Shown: one piece after another, positions 23,394 to 34,100 of the stretch
How positions within the stretch are numbered: position 1 is the first letter of the stretch
How the letters are laid out: every line of letters starts with the position of its first letter
NCBI GenBank assembly: GCA_911728455.2
Contig: OU452234.1
Span: 12,362,031-12,426,030, forward strand
From: Marthasterias glacialis
Lineage: Eukaryota; Echinodermata; Asteroidea; Forcipulatida; Asteriidae
DNA length: 64,000 nucleotides
Direction: 5' to 3'
Translations under genes and position numbers: made by a program
Notes under the pieces: model-generated
Seen by the model: the letters and a program-made list of their open reading frames with translations, nothing else
What the model was told of the DNA's origin: nothing
The model's database searches: none

Positions 23394-23560
23394 TTTGTGT
23401 GTTATGCTGTGTATACTCGGTACTTTCCCCGAGTCCTGTGAAAAAAATCACTGGCATAATTCTCGGGTGGGATTCGAACCCATGACCCCCACCATTTTAG
23501 AGCAGATGTCTTACCAACTATACTACCGAGATTGCCCGGCAGCTAGAGGCAGTTCGAATC
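23394..23560 (-). mobile_element. tRNA-derived SINE, second family
   Basis: On the minus strand a tRNA-like head occupies 23531-23461 (71 bases). It has a first-six-base acceptor arm TCTCGG pairing with CCGAGA at the other end, an A box TAGTATAGTTGG (23525-23514) and a B box GGTTCGAATCC (23480-23470). The body continues through TTATGCCAGTG, a T-run, CACAGGACTCGG and AGTATACA to about 23394. The body recurs in opposite orientation at 23650-23712, which shows that this is a dispersed family and not a single tRNA gene. The sequence before the head (GGATTCGAACTGCC to GCCGGGCAA, about 23560-23532) may be part of the element. Confidence 0.65.
23461..23531 (-). ncRNA. tRNA-like head of the SINE (polymerase III promoter)
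   Basis: The A and B boxes match the consensus, the acceptor ends pair over six bases, and the T-arm has TGGG/CCCA pairing around TTCGAAT. The anticodon arm does not form five good pairs, so a working tRNA is unlikely. It is listed separately because it is the best tRNA-like fold in the window. Confidence 0.4.
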
Positions 23561-23623
23561 CTATTAGCAGCAGGCACCGCGACTATTAATGGTAGATGTT
23601 AATTTGTTTGCATCAAGGATAAA

Positions 23624-23749
23624 GAATACTATTTGTGTTTTTTACCCATACAAATGCCTGTGAATTTTTTTCATAGGACTCAGGAAAGCACCTAGTATAC
23701 AGTGCTTAACACATCGGAATATGGGTTAAAAAACACAAATCATATTATA
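23624..23749 (+). mobile_element. SINE tail copy flanked by short inverted arms
   Basis: The core 23650-23712 (ATGCCTGTGAA, T-run, CATAGGACTCAGG, AGTATACAGTGC) matches the body of the minus-strand SINE at 23394-23460 in opposite orientation, but has no tRNA-like head. It is bracketed by inverted arms: AATACTATTTGTG...ACCCA (23624-23648) and TGGGT...CACAAATCATATT (23725-23749). Confidence 0.5.
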
Positions 23750-24037
23750 TAACTCTTGAAGAAAGTGTCTTTAATTCACCCTTACTCCCTAGGCATTTTT
23801 GACAATATCCTCCTCTCCTATGTCACTCCACACAAAAATTGTTTGGACTTCGATAGGATTGGAATGCCTGACAAAGTGATAGGCAATTGCTATTTGGGCT
23901 AACACTCCTCATTCCTTCAGAAACCTTCAGCTTGGCAAAGAGGATATAGAAGGATTCTTCCCTTTTTTCCGATTTGTCTTTGGCTGAGCTATAGGGGGGA
24001 GGCTTTGAGTTGAAAACTTAACCAATTAAATCTTAAA
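23750..24037. other. Unique spacer, no gene recognised
   Basis: Mixed unique sequence between the SINE tail and the inverted MITE copy. No supportable coding frame, RNA gene or repeat was seen. Confidence 0.4.
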
Positions 24038-24305
24038 AGCCCCAGCTCAACATTGGTAAGAAGAAAAACATAAATGTTCACAGATTTTCCTTACATGGTA
24101 TGAAGATAATGGTGGTCGAAAACTTTCCTTGAATTATTTCTGCCTGAAGTGTTATCATTTTTAAATAATAAATGAAACAAAATCCAAAATTAGTTTTCGT
24201 CTCATACAGTGAGATGAAAACTCTGCCTATAGGAATGCATACAAAATGCTGCACGCATTTTCACCGTTTTCTCGCAAATGAAACAACCAATGAGCTGACA
24301 TTTTC
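24038..24305 (-). mobile_element. Partial inverted copy of the MITE-like element
   Basis: It begins with the terminus AGCCCCAGCTCAACATTGG (24038) and matches the reverse complement of 20818-21095 through the internal GTCTCA hairpin and the CGCAAATG...CAATGAGCTGA segment. Homology stops near 24305, so about 87 bases corresponding to the left end of the other copy are missing. Copy 1 and copy 2 differ by many substitutions and small gaps, so the insertions are not recent. Confidence 0.65.
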
Positions 24306-24395
24306 GCGACATGTAAATTTCTTTTTTTGTTTCTGTAGCAGTCTGCACGAGTCCTCTTGGGTACATCACTGCAGATTGCCCATGCATTGGCTAGT

Positions 24396-24407
24396 AGACC
24401 ATAGACC
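24396..24407 (+). repeat. Target-site duplication, left copy
   Basis: AGACCATAGACC, identical to 24936-24947, brackets the LINE insertion. Confidence 0.75.
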
Positions 24408-24935
24408 AAAGTTCCGGACACAGGTCCTGACCAGAGCAGGCCTACCAACCATCACTACCCTCACGCGAAAAGTGCAAATCTGCTGGGCGGGCCATGCCTC
24501 CCGGATGCCAGACAATCGCATCCCCAAGCAGTTGTTGTACGGGGAACTGAGTACGGGAAAACACCCTGTTAGCGGTCAGAATAAACGTTTCAAAGACAAC
24601 CTGAAAGTGTCCAAGAAAGACTTCTTCATCGACACTGATCAGTGGGAGGCACTGGCAAAGAATCGCTTGGCTTGGCGTGACCTCATCTTCAGTGGCGCTC
24701 AAACAGCTGAGGAGCGTCGCACTGAGATCGCCGTCAAGAAACGTGAAGCCCGCAAGGCCCGATCTACTGGTACCTCCAGCGCCCCACCCACTCACAGGTG
24801 CCCTACCTGTGGTAGAGGATTCCTCGCCCGGATTGGCCTCACCAGTCATCTCCGGGTCCACTCAAGGCCTACCTCAAGTTAACCAGCGAACCTGGCCATC
24901 TTCGACTACGAAGGGCGAACAACAACAACAACAAC
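24408..24935 (+). mobile_element. 5'-truncated LINE (non-LTR retrotransposon), C-terminal end and 3' tail
   Basis: The insertion starts directly after one copy of a 12-bp target-site duplication and ends in a short 3' UTR with an (AAC)n tail (24919-24935) directly before the second copy. Its frame is open for 158 codons (24409-24882, TAA stop) and reads as the far C-terminus of a non-LTR retrotransposon polyprotein: RAGLPTI, then QICWAGHASRMPD, RIPKQLLYGEL, KRFKDNLK, a WEALAKNRLAWR stretch, a basic segment and a C2H2 finger of the form CX2C-X12-HX3H. This layout after the reverse transcriptase domain is well known in LINEs of marine invertebrates. The polymerase and endonuclease domains are absent through 5' truncation, the usual outcome of target-primed reverse transcription. 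The upstream 24172-24407 frame is host sequence that happens to be continuous with it. The clade (Jockey-like, CR1-like or other) is not decided. Confidence 0.85.
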
Positions 24936-24947
24936 AGACCATAGACC
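24936..24947 (+). repeat. Target-site duplication, right copy
   Basis: AGACCATAGACC, identical to the left copy at 24396-24407. It lies immediately after the (AAC)n tail of the LINE. Confidence 0.75.
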
Positions 24948-25058
24948 TGTAGGCCATACATATCTAGGTAATTTATTATTCTATACAAAAAAATTGTCAA
25001 ATGTACGCGTCAGGCATAGGCAAAAGCGTGTTGCTCACCTTCTCTAATGCTAAAATCA

Positions 25059-25145
25059 CTGGACTCGGTGGTTCAGTGGAAATTGCATCCGATTCTCCTC
25101 ATTTGTGTCAGTAGTAAGCGGAACAGAGTAGCATCGAGCCCTCCT
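25059..25145 (+). mobile_element. Degenerate tRNA-like segment, possible SINE remnant
   Basis: TGGTTCAGTGG (25069-25079) matches the A box of tRNA-Gly-type genes, and GCATCGAGCCC (25131-25141) is an imperfect B box about 50 bases downstream. No clear cloverleaf or body was found. Confidence 0.3.
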
Positions 25146-28100
25146 TCATAAGCTATACAGATTATAATCCCATAACCCAGATTACTCTAGTGTTCTTAAA
25201 AAACGTCAGTCAGTATATCTGGGTTGCTGGTGGCAAAATTTGGGTCAATTCTGACGTCATCAAGATGGCCGAAAAAGCTCGCTAGCTCCCGAAATACTGC
25301 AAGTTGGGAGCTCTAGTTTGTTGGACACGTCTCGGAAGAGCCGCCCGCATCCACTGATTCCATGAAAAGCACTTTTCAAGTTGGGTCCAAAATTAAAATT
25401 TCTCACAGGGAGCTCCCTGTGAGCACCGGCACTTTTGATCAAAATTTTTTTATGCGATTTTATGATAGAAAATGATAGAGTAGACATCACTGAAGAGGGT
25501 TTGTGTGCGGGGAAGGGGTCAATTCGCAATATTTGGGCAAGTGGCAAAATTTGGGTCAATTCTGACGTCATCAAGATGGCCGAAAAAGCTCGCTAGCTCC
25601 CGAAATACTGCAAGTTGGGAGCTCTAGTTTGTTGGACACGTCTCGGAAGAGCCGCCCGCATCCACTGATTCCATGAAAAGCACTTTTCAAGTTGGGTCCA
25701 AAATTAAAATTTCTCACAGGGAGCTCCCTGTGAGCACCGGCACTTTTGATCAAAATTTTTTTATGCGATTTTATGATAGAAAATGATAGAGTAGACATCA
25801 CTGAAGAGGGTTTGTGTGCGGGGAAGGGGTCAATTCGCAATATTTGGGCAAGTGGCAAAATTTGGGTCAATTCTGACGTCATCAAGATGGCCGAAAAAGC
25901 TCGCTAGCTCCCGAAATACTGCAAGTTGGGAGCTCTAGTTTGTTGGACACGTCTCGGAAGAGCCGCCCGCATCCACTGATTCCATGAAAAGCACTTTTCA
26001 AGTTGGGTCCAAAATTAAAATTTCTCACAGGGAGCTCCCTGTGAGCACCGGCACTTTTGATCCAAATTTTTTTATGCGATTTTATGATAGAAAATGATAG
26101 AGTAGACATCACTGAAGAGGGTTTGTGTGCGGGGAAGGGGTCAATTCGCAATATTTGGGCAAGTGGCAAAATTTGGGTCAATTCTGACGTCATCAAGATG
26201 GCCGAAAAAGCTCGCTAGCTCCCGAAATACTGCAAGTTGGGAGCTCTAGTTTGTTGGACACGTCTCGGAAGAGCCGCCCGCATCCACTGATTCCATGAAA
26301 AGCACTTTTCAAGTTGGGTCCAAAATTAAAATTTCTCACAGGGAGCTCCCTGTGAGCACCGGCACTTTTGATCAAAATTTTTTTATGCGATTTTATGATA
26401 GAAAATGATAGAGTAGACATCACTGAAGAGGGTTTGTGTGCGGGGAAGGGGTCAATTCGCAATATTTGGGCAAGTGGCAAAATTTGGGTCAATTCTGACG
26501 TCATCAAGATGGCCGAGAAAGCTCGCTAGCTCCCGAAATACTGCAAGTTGGGAGCTCTAGTTTGTTGGACACGTCTCGGAAGAGCCGCCCGCATCCACTG
26601 ATTCCATGAAAAGCACTTTTCAAGTTGGGTCCAAAATTAAAATTTCTCACAGGGAGCTCCCTGTGAGCACCGGCACTTTTGATCAAAAGTTTTTTATGCG
26701 ATTTTATGATAGAAAATGATAGAGTAGACATCACTGAAGAGGGTTTGTGTGCGGGGAAGGGGTCAATTCGCAATATTTGGGCAAGTGGCAAAATTTGGGT
26801 CAATTCTGACGTCATCAAGATGGCCGAAAAAGCTCGCTAGCTCCCGAAATACTGCAAGTTGGGAGCTCTAGTTTGTTGGACACGTCTCGGAAGAGCCGCC
26901 CGCATCCACTGATTCCATGAAAAGCACTTTTCAAGTTGGGTCCAAAATTAAAATTTCTCACAGGGAGCTCCCTGTGAGCACCGGCACTTTTGATCAAAAG
27001 TTTTTTATGCGATTTTATGATAGAAAATGATAGAGTAGACATCACTGAAGAGGGTTTGTGTGCGGGGAAGGGGTCAATTCGCAATATTTGGGCAAGTGGA
27101 AAAATTTGGGTCAATTCTGACGTCATCAAGATGGCCGAAAAAGCTCGCTAGCTCCCGAAATACTGCAAGTTGGGAGCTCTAGTTTGTTGGACACGTCTCG
27201 GAAGAGCCGCCCGCATCCAATGATTCCATGAAAAGCACTTTTCAAGTTGGGTCCAAAATTAAAATTTCTCACAGGGAGCTCCCTGTGAGCACCGGCACTT
27301 TTGATCCAAATTTTTTTATGCGATTTTATGATAGAAAATGATAGAGTAGACATCACTGAAGAGGGTTTGTGTGCGGGGAAGGGGTCAATTCGCAATATTT
27401 GGGCAAGTGGCAAAATTTGGGTCAATTCTGACGTCATCAAGATGGCCGAAAAAGCTCGCTAGCTCCCGAAATACTGCAAGTTGGGAGCTCTAGTTTGTTG
27501 GACACGTCTCGGAAGAGCCGCCCGCATCCACTGATTCCATGAAAAGCACTTTTCAAGTTGGGTCCAAAATTAAAATTTCTCACAGGGAGCTCCCTGTGAG
27601 CACCGGCACTTTTGATCAAAATTTTTTTATGCGATTTTATGATAGAAAATGATAGAGTAGACATCACTGAAGAGGGTTTGTGTGCGGGGAAGGGGTCAAT
27701 TCGCAATATTTGGGCAAGTGGCAAAATTTGGGTCAATTCTGACGTCATCAAGATGGCCGAAAAAGCTCGCTAGCTCCCGAAATACTGCAAGTTGGGAGCT
27801 CTAGTTTGTTGGACACGTCTCGGAAGAGCCGCCCGCATCCACTGATTCCATGAAAAGCACTTTTCAAGTTGGGTCCAAAATTAAAATTTCTCACAGGGAG
27901 CTCCCTGTGAGCACCGGCACTTTTGATCAAAATTTTTTTATGCGATTTTATGATAGAAAATGATAGAGTAGACATCACTGAAGAGGGTTTGTGTGCGGGG
28001 AAGGGGTCAATTCGCAATATTTGGGCAAGTGGCAAAATTTGGGTCAATTCTGACGTCATCAAGATGGCCGAAAAAGCTCGCTAGCTCCCGAAATACTGCA

Positions 28101-31100
28101 AGTTGGGAGCTCTAGTTTGTTGGACACGTCTCGGAAGAGCCGCCCGCATCCACTGATTCCATGAAAAGCACTTTTCAAGTTGGGTCCAAAATTAAAATTT
28201 CTCACAGGGAGCTCCCTGTGAGCACCGGCACTTTTGATCAAAATGTTTTTATGCGATTTTATGATAGAAAATGATAGAGTAGACATCACTGAAGAGGGTT
28301 TGTGTGCGGGGAAGGGGTCAATTCGCAATATTTGGGCAAGTGGCAAAATTTGGGTCAATTCTGACGTCATCAAGATGGCCGAAAAAGCTCGCTAGCTCCC
28401 GAAATACTGCAAGTTGGGAGCTCTAGTTTGTTGGACACGTCTCGGAAGAGCCGCCCGCATCCACTGATTCCATGAAAAGCACTTTTCAAGTTGGGTCCAA
28501 AATTAAAATTTCTCACAGGGAGCTCCCTGTGAGCACCGGCACTTTTGATCAAAATTTTTTTATGCGATTTTATGATAGAAAATGATAGAGTAGACATCAC
28601 TGAAGAGGGTTTGTGTGCGGGGAAGGGGTCAATTCGCAATATTTGGGCAAGTGGCAAAATTTGGGTCAATTCTGACGTCATCAAGATGGCCGAAAAAGCT
28701 CGCTAGCTCCCGAAATACTGCAAGTTGGGAGCTCTAGTTTGTTGGACACGTCTCGGAAGAGCCGCCCGCATCCACTGATTCCATGAAAAGCACTTTTCAA
28801 GTTGGGTCCAAAATTAAAATTTCTCACAGGGAGCTCCCTGTGAGCACCGGCACTTTTGATCCAAATTTTTTTATGCGATTTTATGATAGAAAATGATGGA
28901 GTAGACATCACTGAAGAGGGTTTGTGTGCGGGGAAGGGGTCAATTCGCAATATTTGGGCAAGTGGCAAAATTTGGGTCAATTCTGACGTCATCAAGATGG
29001 CCGAAAAAGCTCGCTAGCTCCCGAAATACTGCAAGTTGGGAGCTCTAGTTTGTTGGACACGTCTCGGAAGAGCCGCCCGCATCCACTGATTCCATGAAAA
29101 GCACTTTTCAAGTTGGGTCCAAAATTAAAATTTCTCACAGGGAGCTCCCTGTGAGCACCGGCACTTTTGATCCAAATTTTTTTATGCGATTTTATGATAG
29201 AAAATGATAGAGTAGACATCACTGAAGAGGGTTTGTGTGCGGGGAAGGGGTCAATTCGCAATATTTGGGCAAGTGGCAAAATTTGGGTCAATTCTGACGT
29301 CATCAAGATGGCCGAAAAAGCTCGCTAGCTCCCGAAATACTGCAAGTTGGGAGCTCTAGTTTGTTGGACACGTCTCGGAAGAGCCGCCCGCATCCACTGA
29401 TTCCATGAAAAGCACTTTTCAAGTTGGGTCCAAAATTAAAATTTCTCACAGGGAGTTCCCTGTGAGCACCGGCACTTTTGATCCAAATTTTTTTATGCGA
29501 TTTTATGATAGAAAATGATAGAGTAGACATCACTGAAGAGGGTTTGTGTGCGGGGAAGGGGTCAATTCGCAATATTTGGGCAAGTGGCAAAATTTGGGTC
29601 AATTCTGACGTCATCAAGATGGCCGAAAAAGCTCGCTAGCTCCCGAAATACTGCAAGTTGGGAGCTCTAGTTTGTTGGACACGTCTCGGAAGAGCCGCCC
29701 GCATCCACTGATTCCATGAAAAGCACTTTTCAAGTTGGGTCCAAAATTAAAATTTCTCACAGGGAGCTCCCTGTGAGCACCGGCACTTTTGATCAAAATT
29801 TTTTTATGCGATTTTATGATAGAAAATGATAGAGTAGACATCACTGAAGAGGGTTTGTGTGCGGGGAAGGGGTCAATTCGCAATATTTGGGCAAGTGGCA
29901 AAATTTGGGTCAATTCTGACGTCATCAAGATGGCCGAAAAAGCTCGCTAGCTCCCGAAATACTGCAAGTTGGGAGCTCTAGTTTGTTGGACACGTCTCGG
30001 AAGAGCCGCCCGCATCCACTGATTCCATGAAAAGCACTTTTCAAGTTGGGTCCAAAATTAAAATTTCTCACAGGGAGCTCCCTGTGAGCACCGGCACTTT
30101 TGATCAAAATTTTTTTATGCGATTTTATGATAGAAAATGATAGAGTAGACATCACTGAAGAGGGTTTGTGTGCGGGGAAGGGGTCAATTCGCAATATTTG
30201 GGCAAGTGGCAAAATTTGGGTCAATTCTGACGTCATCAAGATGGCCGAAAAAGCTCGCTAGCTCCCGAAATACTGCAAGTTGGGAGCTCTAGTTTGTTGG
30301 ACACGTCTCGGAAGAGCCGCCCGCATCCACTGATTCCATGAAAAGCACTTTTCAAGTTGGGTCCAAAATTAAAATTTCTCACAGGGAGCTCCCTGTGAGC
30401 ACCGGCACTTTTGATCAAAATTTTTTTATGCGATTTTATGATAGAAAATGATAGAGTAGACATCACTGAAGAGGGTTTGTGTGCGGGGAAGGGGTCAATT
30501 CGCAATATTTGGGCAAGTGGCAAAATTTGGGTCAATTCTGACGTCATCAAGATGGCCGAAAAAGCTCGCTAGCTCCCGAAATACTGCAAGTTGGGAGCTC
30601 TAGTTTGTTGGACACGTCTCGGAAGAGCCGCCCGCATCCACTGATTCCATGAAAAGCACTTTTCAAGTTGGGTCCAAAATTAAAATTTCTCACAGGGAGC
30701 TCCCTGTGAGCACCGGCACTTTTGATCCAAATTTTTTTATGCGATTTTATGATAGAAAATGATGGAGTAGACATCACTGAAGAGGGTTTGTGTGCGGGGA
30801 AGGGGTCAATTCGCAATATTTGGGCAAGTGGCAAAATTTGGGTCAATTCTGACGTCATCAAGATGGCCGAAAAAGCTCGCTAGCTCCCGAAATACTGCAA
30901 GTTGGGAGCTCTAGTTTGTTGGACACGTCTCGGAAGAGCCGCCCGCATCCACTGATTCCATGAAAAGCACTTTTCAAGTTGGGTCCAAAATTAAAATTTC
31001 TCACAGGGAGCTCCCTGTGAGCACCGGCACTTTTGATCCAAATTTTTTTATGCGATTTTATGATAGAAAATGATAGAGTAGACATCACTGAAGAGGGTTT

Positions 31101-34100
31101 GTGTGCGGGGAAGGGGTCAATTCGCAATATTTGGGCAAGTGGCAAAATTTGGGTCAATTCTGACGTCATCAAGATGGCCGAAAAAGCTCGCTAGCTCCCG
31201 AAATACTGCAAGTTGGGAGCTCTAGTTTGTTGGACACGTCTCGGAAGAGCCGCCCGCATCCACTGATTCCATGAAAAGCACTTTTCAAGTTGGGTCCAAA
31301 ATTAAAATTTCTCACAGGGAGCTCCCTGTGAGCACCGGCACTTTTGATCCAAATTTTTTTATGCGATTTTATGATAGAAAATGATAGAGTAGACATCACT
31401 GAAGAGGGTTTGTGTGCGGGGAAGGGGTCAATTCGCAATATTTGGGCAAGTGGCAAAATTTGGGTCAATTCTGACGTCATCAAGATGGCCGAAAAAGCTC
31501 GCTAGCTCCCGAAATACTGCAAGTTGGGAGCTCTAGTTTGTTGGACACGTCTCGGAAGAGCCGCCCGCATCCACTGATTCCATGAAAAGCACTTTTCAAG
31601 TTGGGTCCAAAATTAAAATTTCTCACAGGGAGCTCCCTGTGAGCACCGGCACTTTTGATCCAAATTTTTTTATGCGATTTTATGATAGAAAATGATAGAG
31701 TAGACATCACTGAAGAGGGTTTGTGTGCGGGGAAGGGGTCAATTCGCAATATTTGGGCAAGTGGCAAAATTTGGGTCAATTCTGACGTCATCAAGATGGC
31801 CGAAAAAGCTCGCTAGCTCCCGAAATACTGCAAGTTGGGAGCTCTAGTTTGTTGGACACGTCTCGGAAGAGCCGCCCGCATCCACTGATTCCATGAAAAG
31901 CACTTTTCAAGTTGGGTCCAAAATTAAAATTTCTCACAGGGAGCTCCCTGTGAGCACCGGCACTTTTGATCCAAATTTTTTTATGCGATTTTATGATAGA
32001 AAATGATAGAGTAGACATCACTGAAGAGGGTTTGTGTGCGGGGAAGGGGTCAATTCGCAATATTTGGGCAAGTGGCAAAATTTGGGTCAATTCTGACGTC
32101 ATCAAGATGGCCGAAAAAGCTCGCTAGCTCCCGAAATACTGCAAGTTGGGAGCTCTAGTTTGTTGGACACGTCTCGGAAGAGCCGCCCGCATCCACTGAT
32201 TCCATGAAAAGCACTTTTCAAGTTGGGTCCAAAATTAAAATTTCTCACAGGGAGCTCCCTGTGAGCACCGGCACTTTTGATCCAAATTTTTTTATGCGAT
32301 TTTATGATAGAAAATGATAGAGTAGACATCACTGAAGAGGGTTTGTGTGCGGGGAAGGGGTCAATTCGCAATATTTGGGCAAGTGGCAAAATTTGGGTCA
32401 ATTCTGACGTCATCAAGATGGCCGAAAAAGCTCGCTAGCTCCCGAAATACTGCAAGTTGGGAGCTCTAGTTTGTTGGACACGTCTCGGAAGAGCCGCCCG
32501 CATCCACTGATTCCATGAAAAGCACTTTTCAAGTTGGGTCCAAAATTAAAATTTCTCACAGGGAGCTCCCTGTGAGCACCGGCACTTTTGATCAAAATTT
32601 TTTTATGCGATTTTATGATAGAAAATGATAGAGTAGACATCACTGAAGAGGGTTTGTGTGCGGGGAAGGGGTCAATTCGCAATATTTGGGCAAGTGGCAA
32701 AATTTGGGTCAATTCTGACGTCATCAAGATGGCCGAAAAAGCTCGCTAGCTCCCGAAATACTGCAAGTTGGGAGCTCTAGTTTGTTGGACACGTCTCGGA
32801 AGAGCCGCCCGCATCCACTGATTCCATGAAAAGCACTTTTCAAGTTGGGTCCAAAATTAAAATTTCTCACAGGGAGCTCCCTGTGAGCACCGGCACTTTT
32901 GATCAAAATTTTTTTATGCGATTTTATGATAGAAAATGATAGAGTAGACATCACTGAAGAGGGTTTGTGTGCGGGGAAGGGGTCAATTCGCAATATTTGG
33001 GCAAGTGGCAAAATTTGGGTCAATTCTGACGTCATCAAGATGGCCGAAAAAGCTCGCTAGCTCCCGAAATACTGCAAGTTGGGAGCTCTAGTTTGTTGGA
33101 CACGTCTCGGAAGAGCCGCCCGCATCCACTGATTCCATGAAAAGCACTTTTCAAGTTGGGTCCAAAATTAAAATTTCTCACAGGGAGCTCCCTGTGAGCA
33201 CCGGCACTTTTGATCAAAATTTTTTTATGCGATTTTATGATAGAAAATGATAGAGTAGACATCACTGAAGAGGGTTTGTGTGCGGGGAAGGGGTCAATTC
33301 GCAATATTTGGGCAAGTGGCAAAATTTGGGTCAATTCTGACGTCATCAAGATGGCCGAAAAAGCTCGCTAGCTCCCGAAATACTGCAAGTTGGGAGCTCT
33401 AGTTTGTTGGACACGTCTCGGAAGAGCCGCCCGCATCCACTGATTCCATGAAAAGCACTTTTCAAGTTGGGTCCAAAATTAAAATTTCTCACAGGGAGCT
33501 CCCTGTGAGCACCGGCACTTTTGATCCAAATTTTTTTATGCGATTTTATGATAGAAAATGATAGAGTAGACATCACTGAAGAGGGTTTGTGTGCGGGGAA
33601 GGGGTCAATTCGCAATATTTGGGCAAGTGGCAAAATTTGGGTCAATTCTGACGTCATCAAGATGGCCGAAAAAGCTCGCTAGCTCCCGAAATACTGCAAG
33701 TTGGGAGCTCTAGTTTGTTGGACACGTCTCGGAAGAGCCGCCCGCATCCACTGATTCCATGAAAAGCACTTTTCAAGTTGGGTCCAAAATTAAAATTTCT
33801 CACAGGGAGCTCCCTGTGAGCACCGGCACTTTTGATCAAAATTTTTTTTATGCGATTTTATGATAGAAAATGATAGAGTAGACATCACTGAAGAGGGTTT
33901 GTGTGCGGGGAAGGGGTCAATTCGCAATATTTGGGCAAGTGGCAAAATTTGGGTCAATTCTGACGTCATCAAGATGGCCGAAAAAGCTCGCTAGCTCCCG
34001 AAATACTGCAAGTTGGGAGCTCTAGTTTGTTGGACACGTCTCGGAAGAGCCGCCCGCATCCACTGATTCCATGAAAAGCACTTTTCAAGTTGGGTCCAAA

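Noticed and set aside
23461-23531. A functional tRNA gene
   Set aside because: The anticodon arm pairs poorly, and the same body recurs next door in inverted orientation, which fits a SINE.
24172-24407. Upstream part of the 236-codon frame as an N-terminal protein domain
   Set aside because: It is the inverted MITE copy plus flanking host DNA. The left target duplication marks where the LINE begins.
18566-25229. A retrovirus or LTR element in the island
   Set aside because: No long terminal repeats, primer-binding site, or gag/pol-like coding segments were seen.
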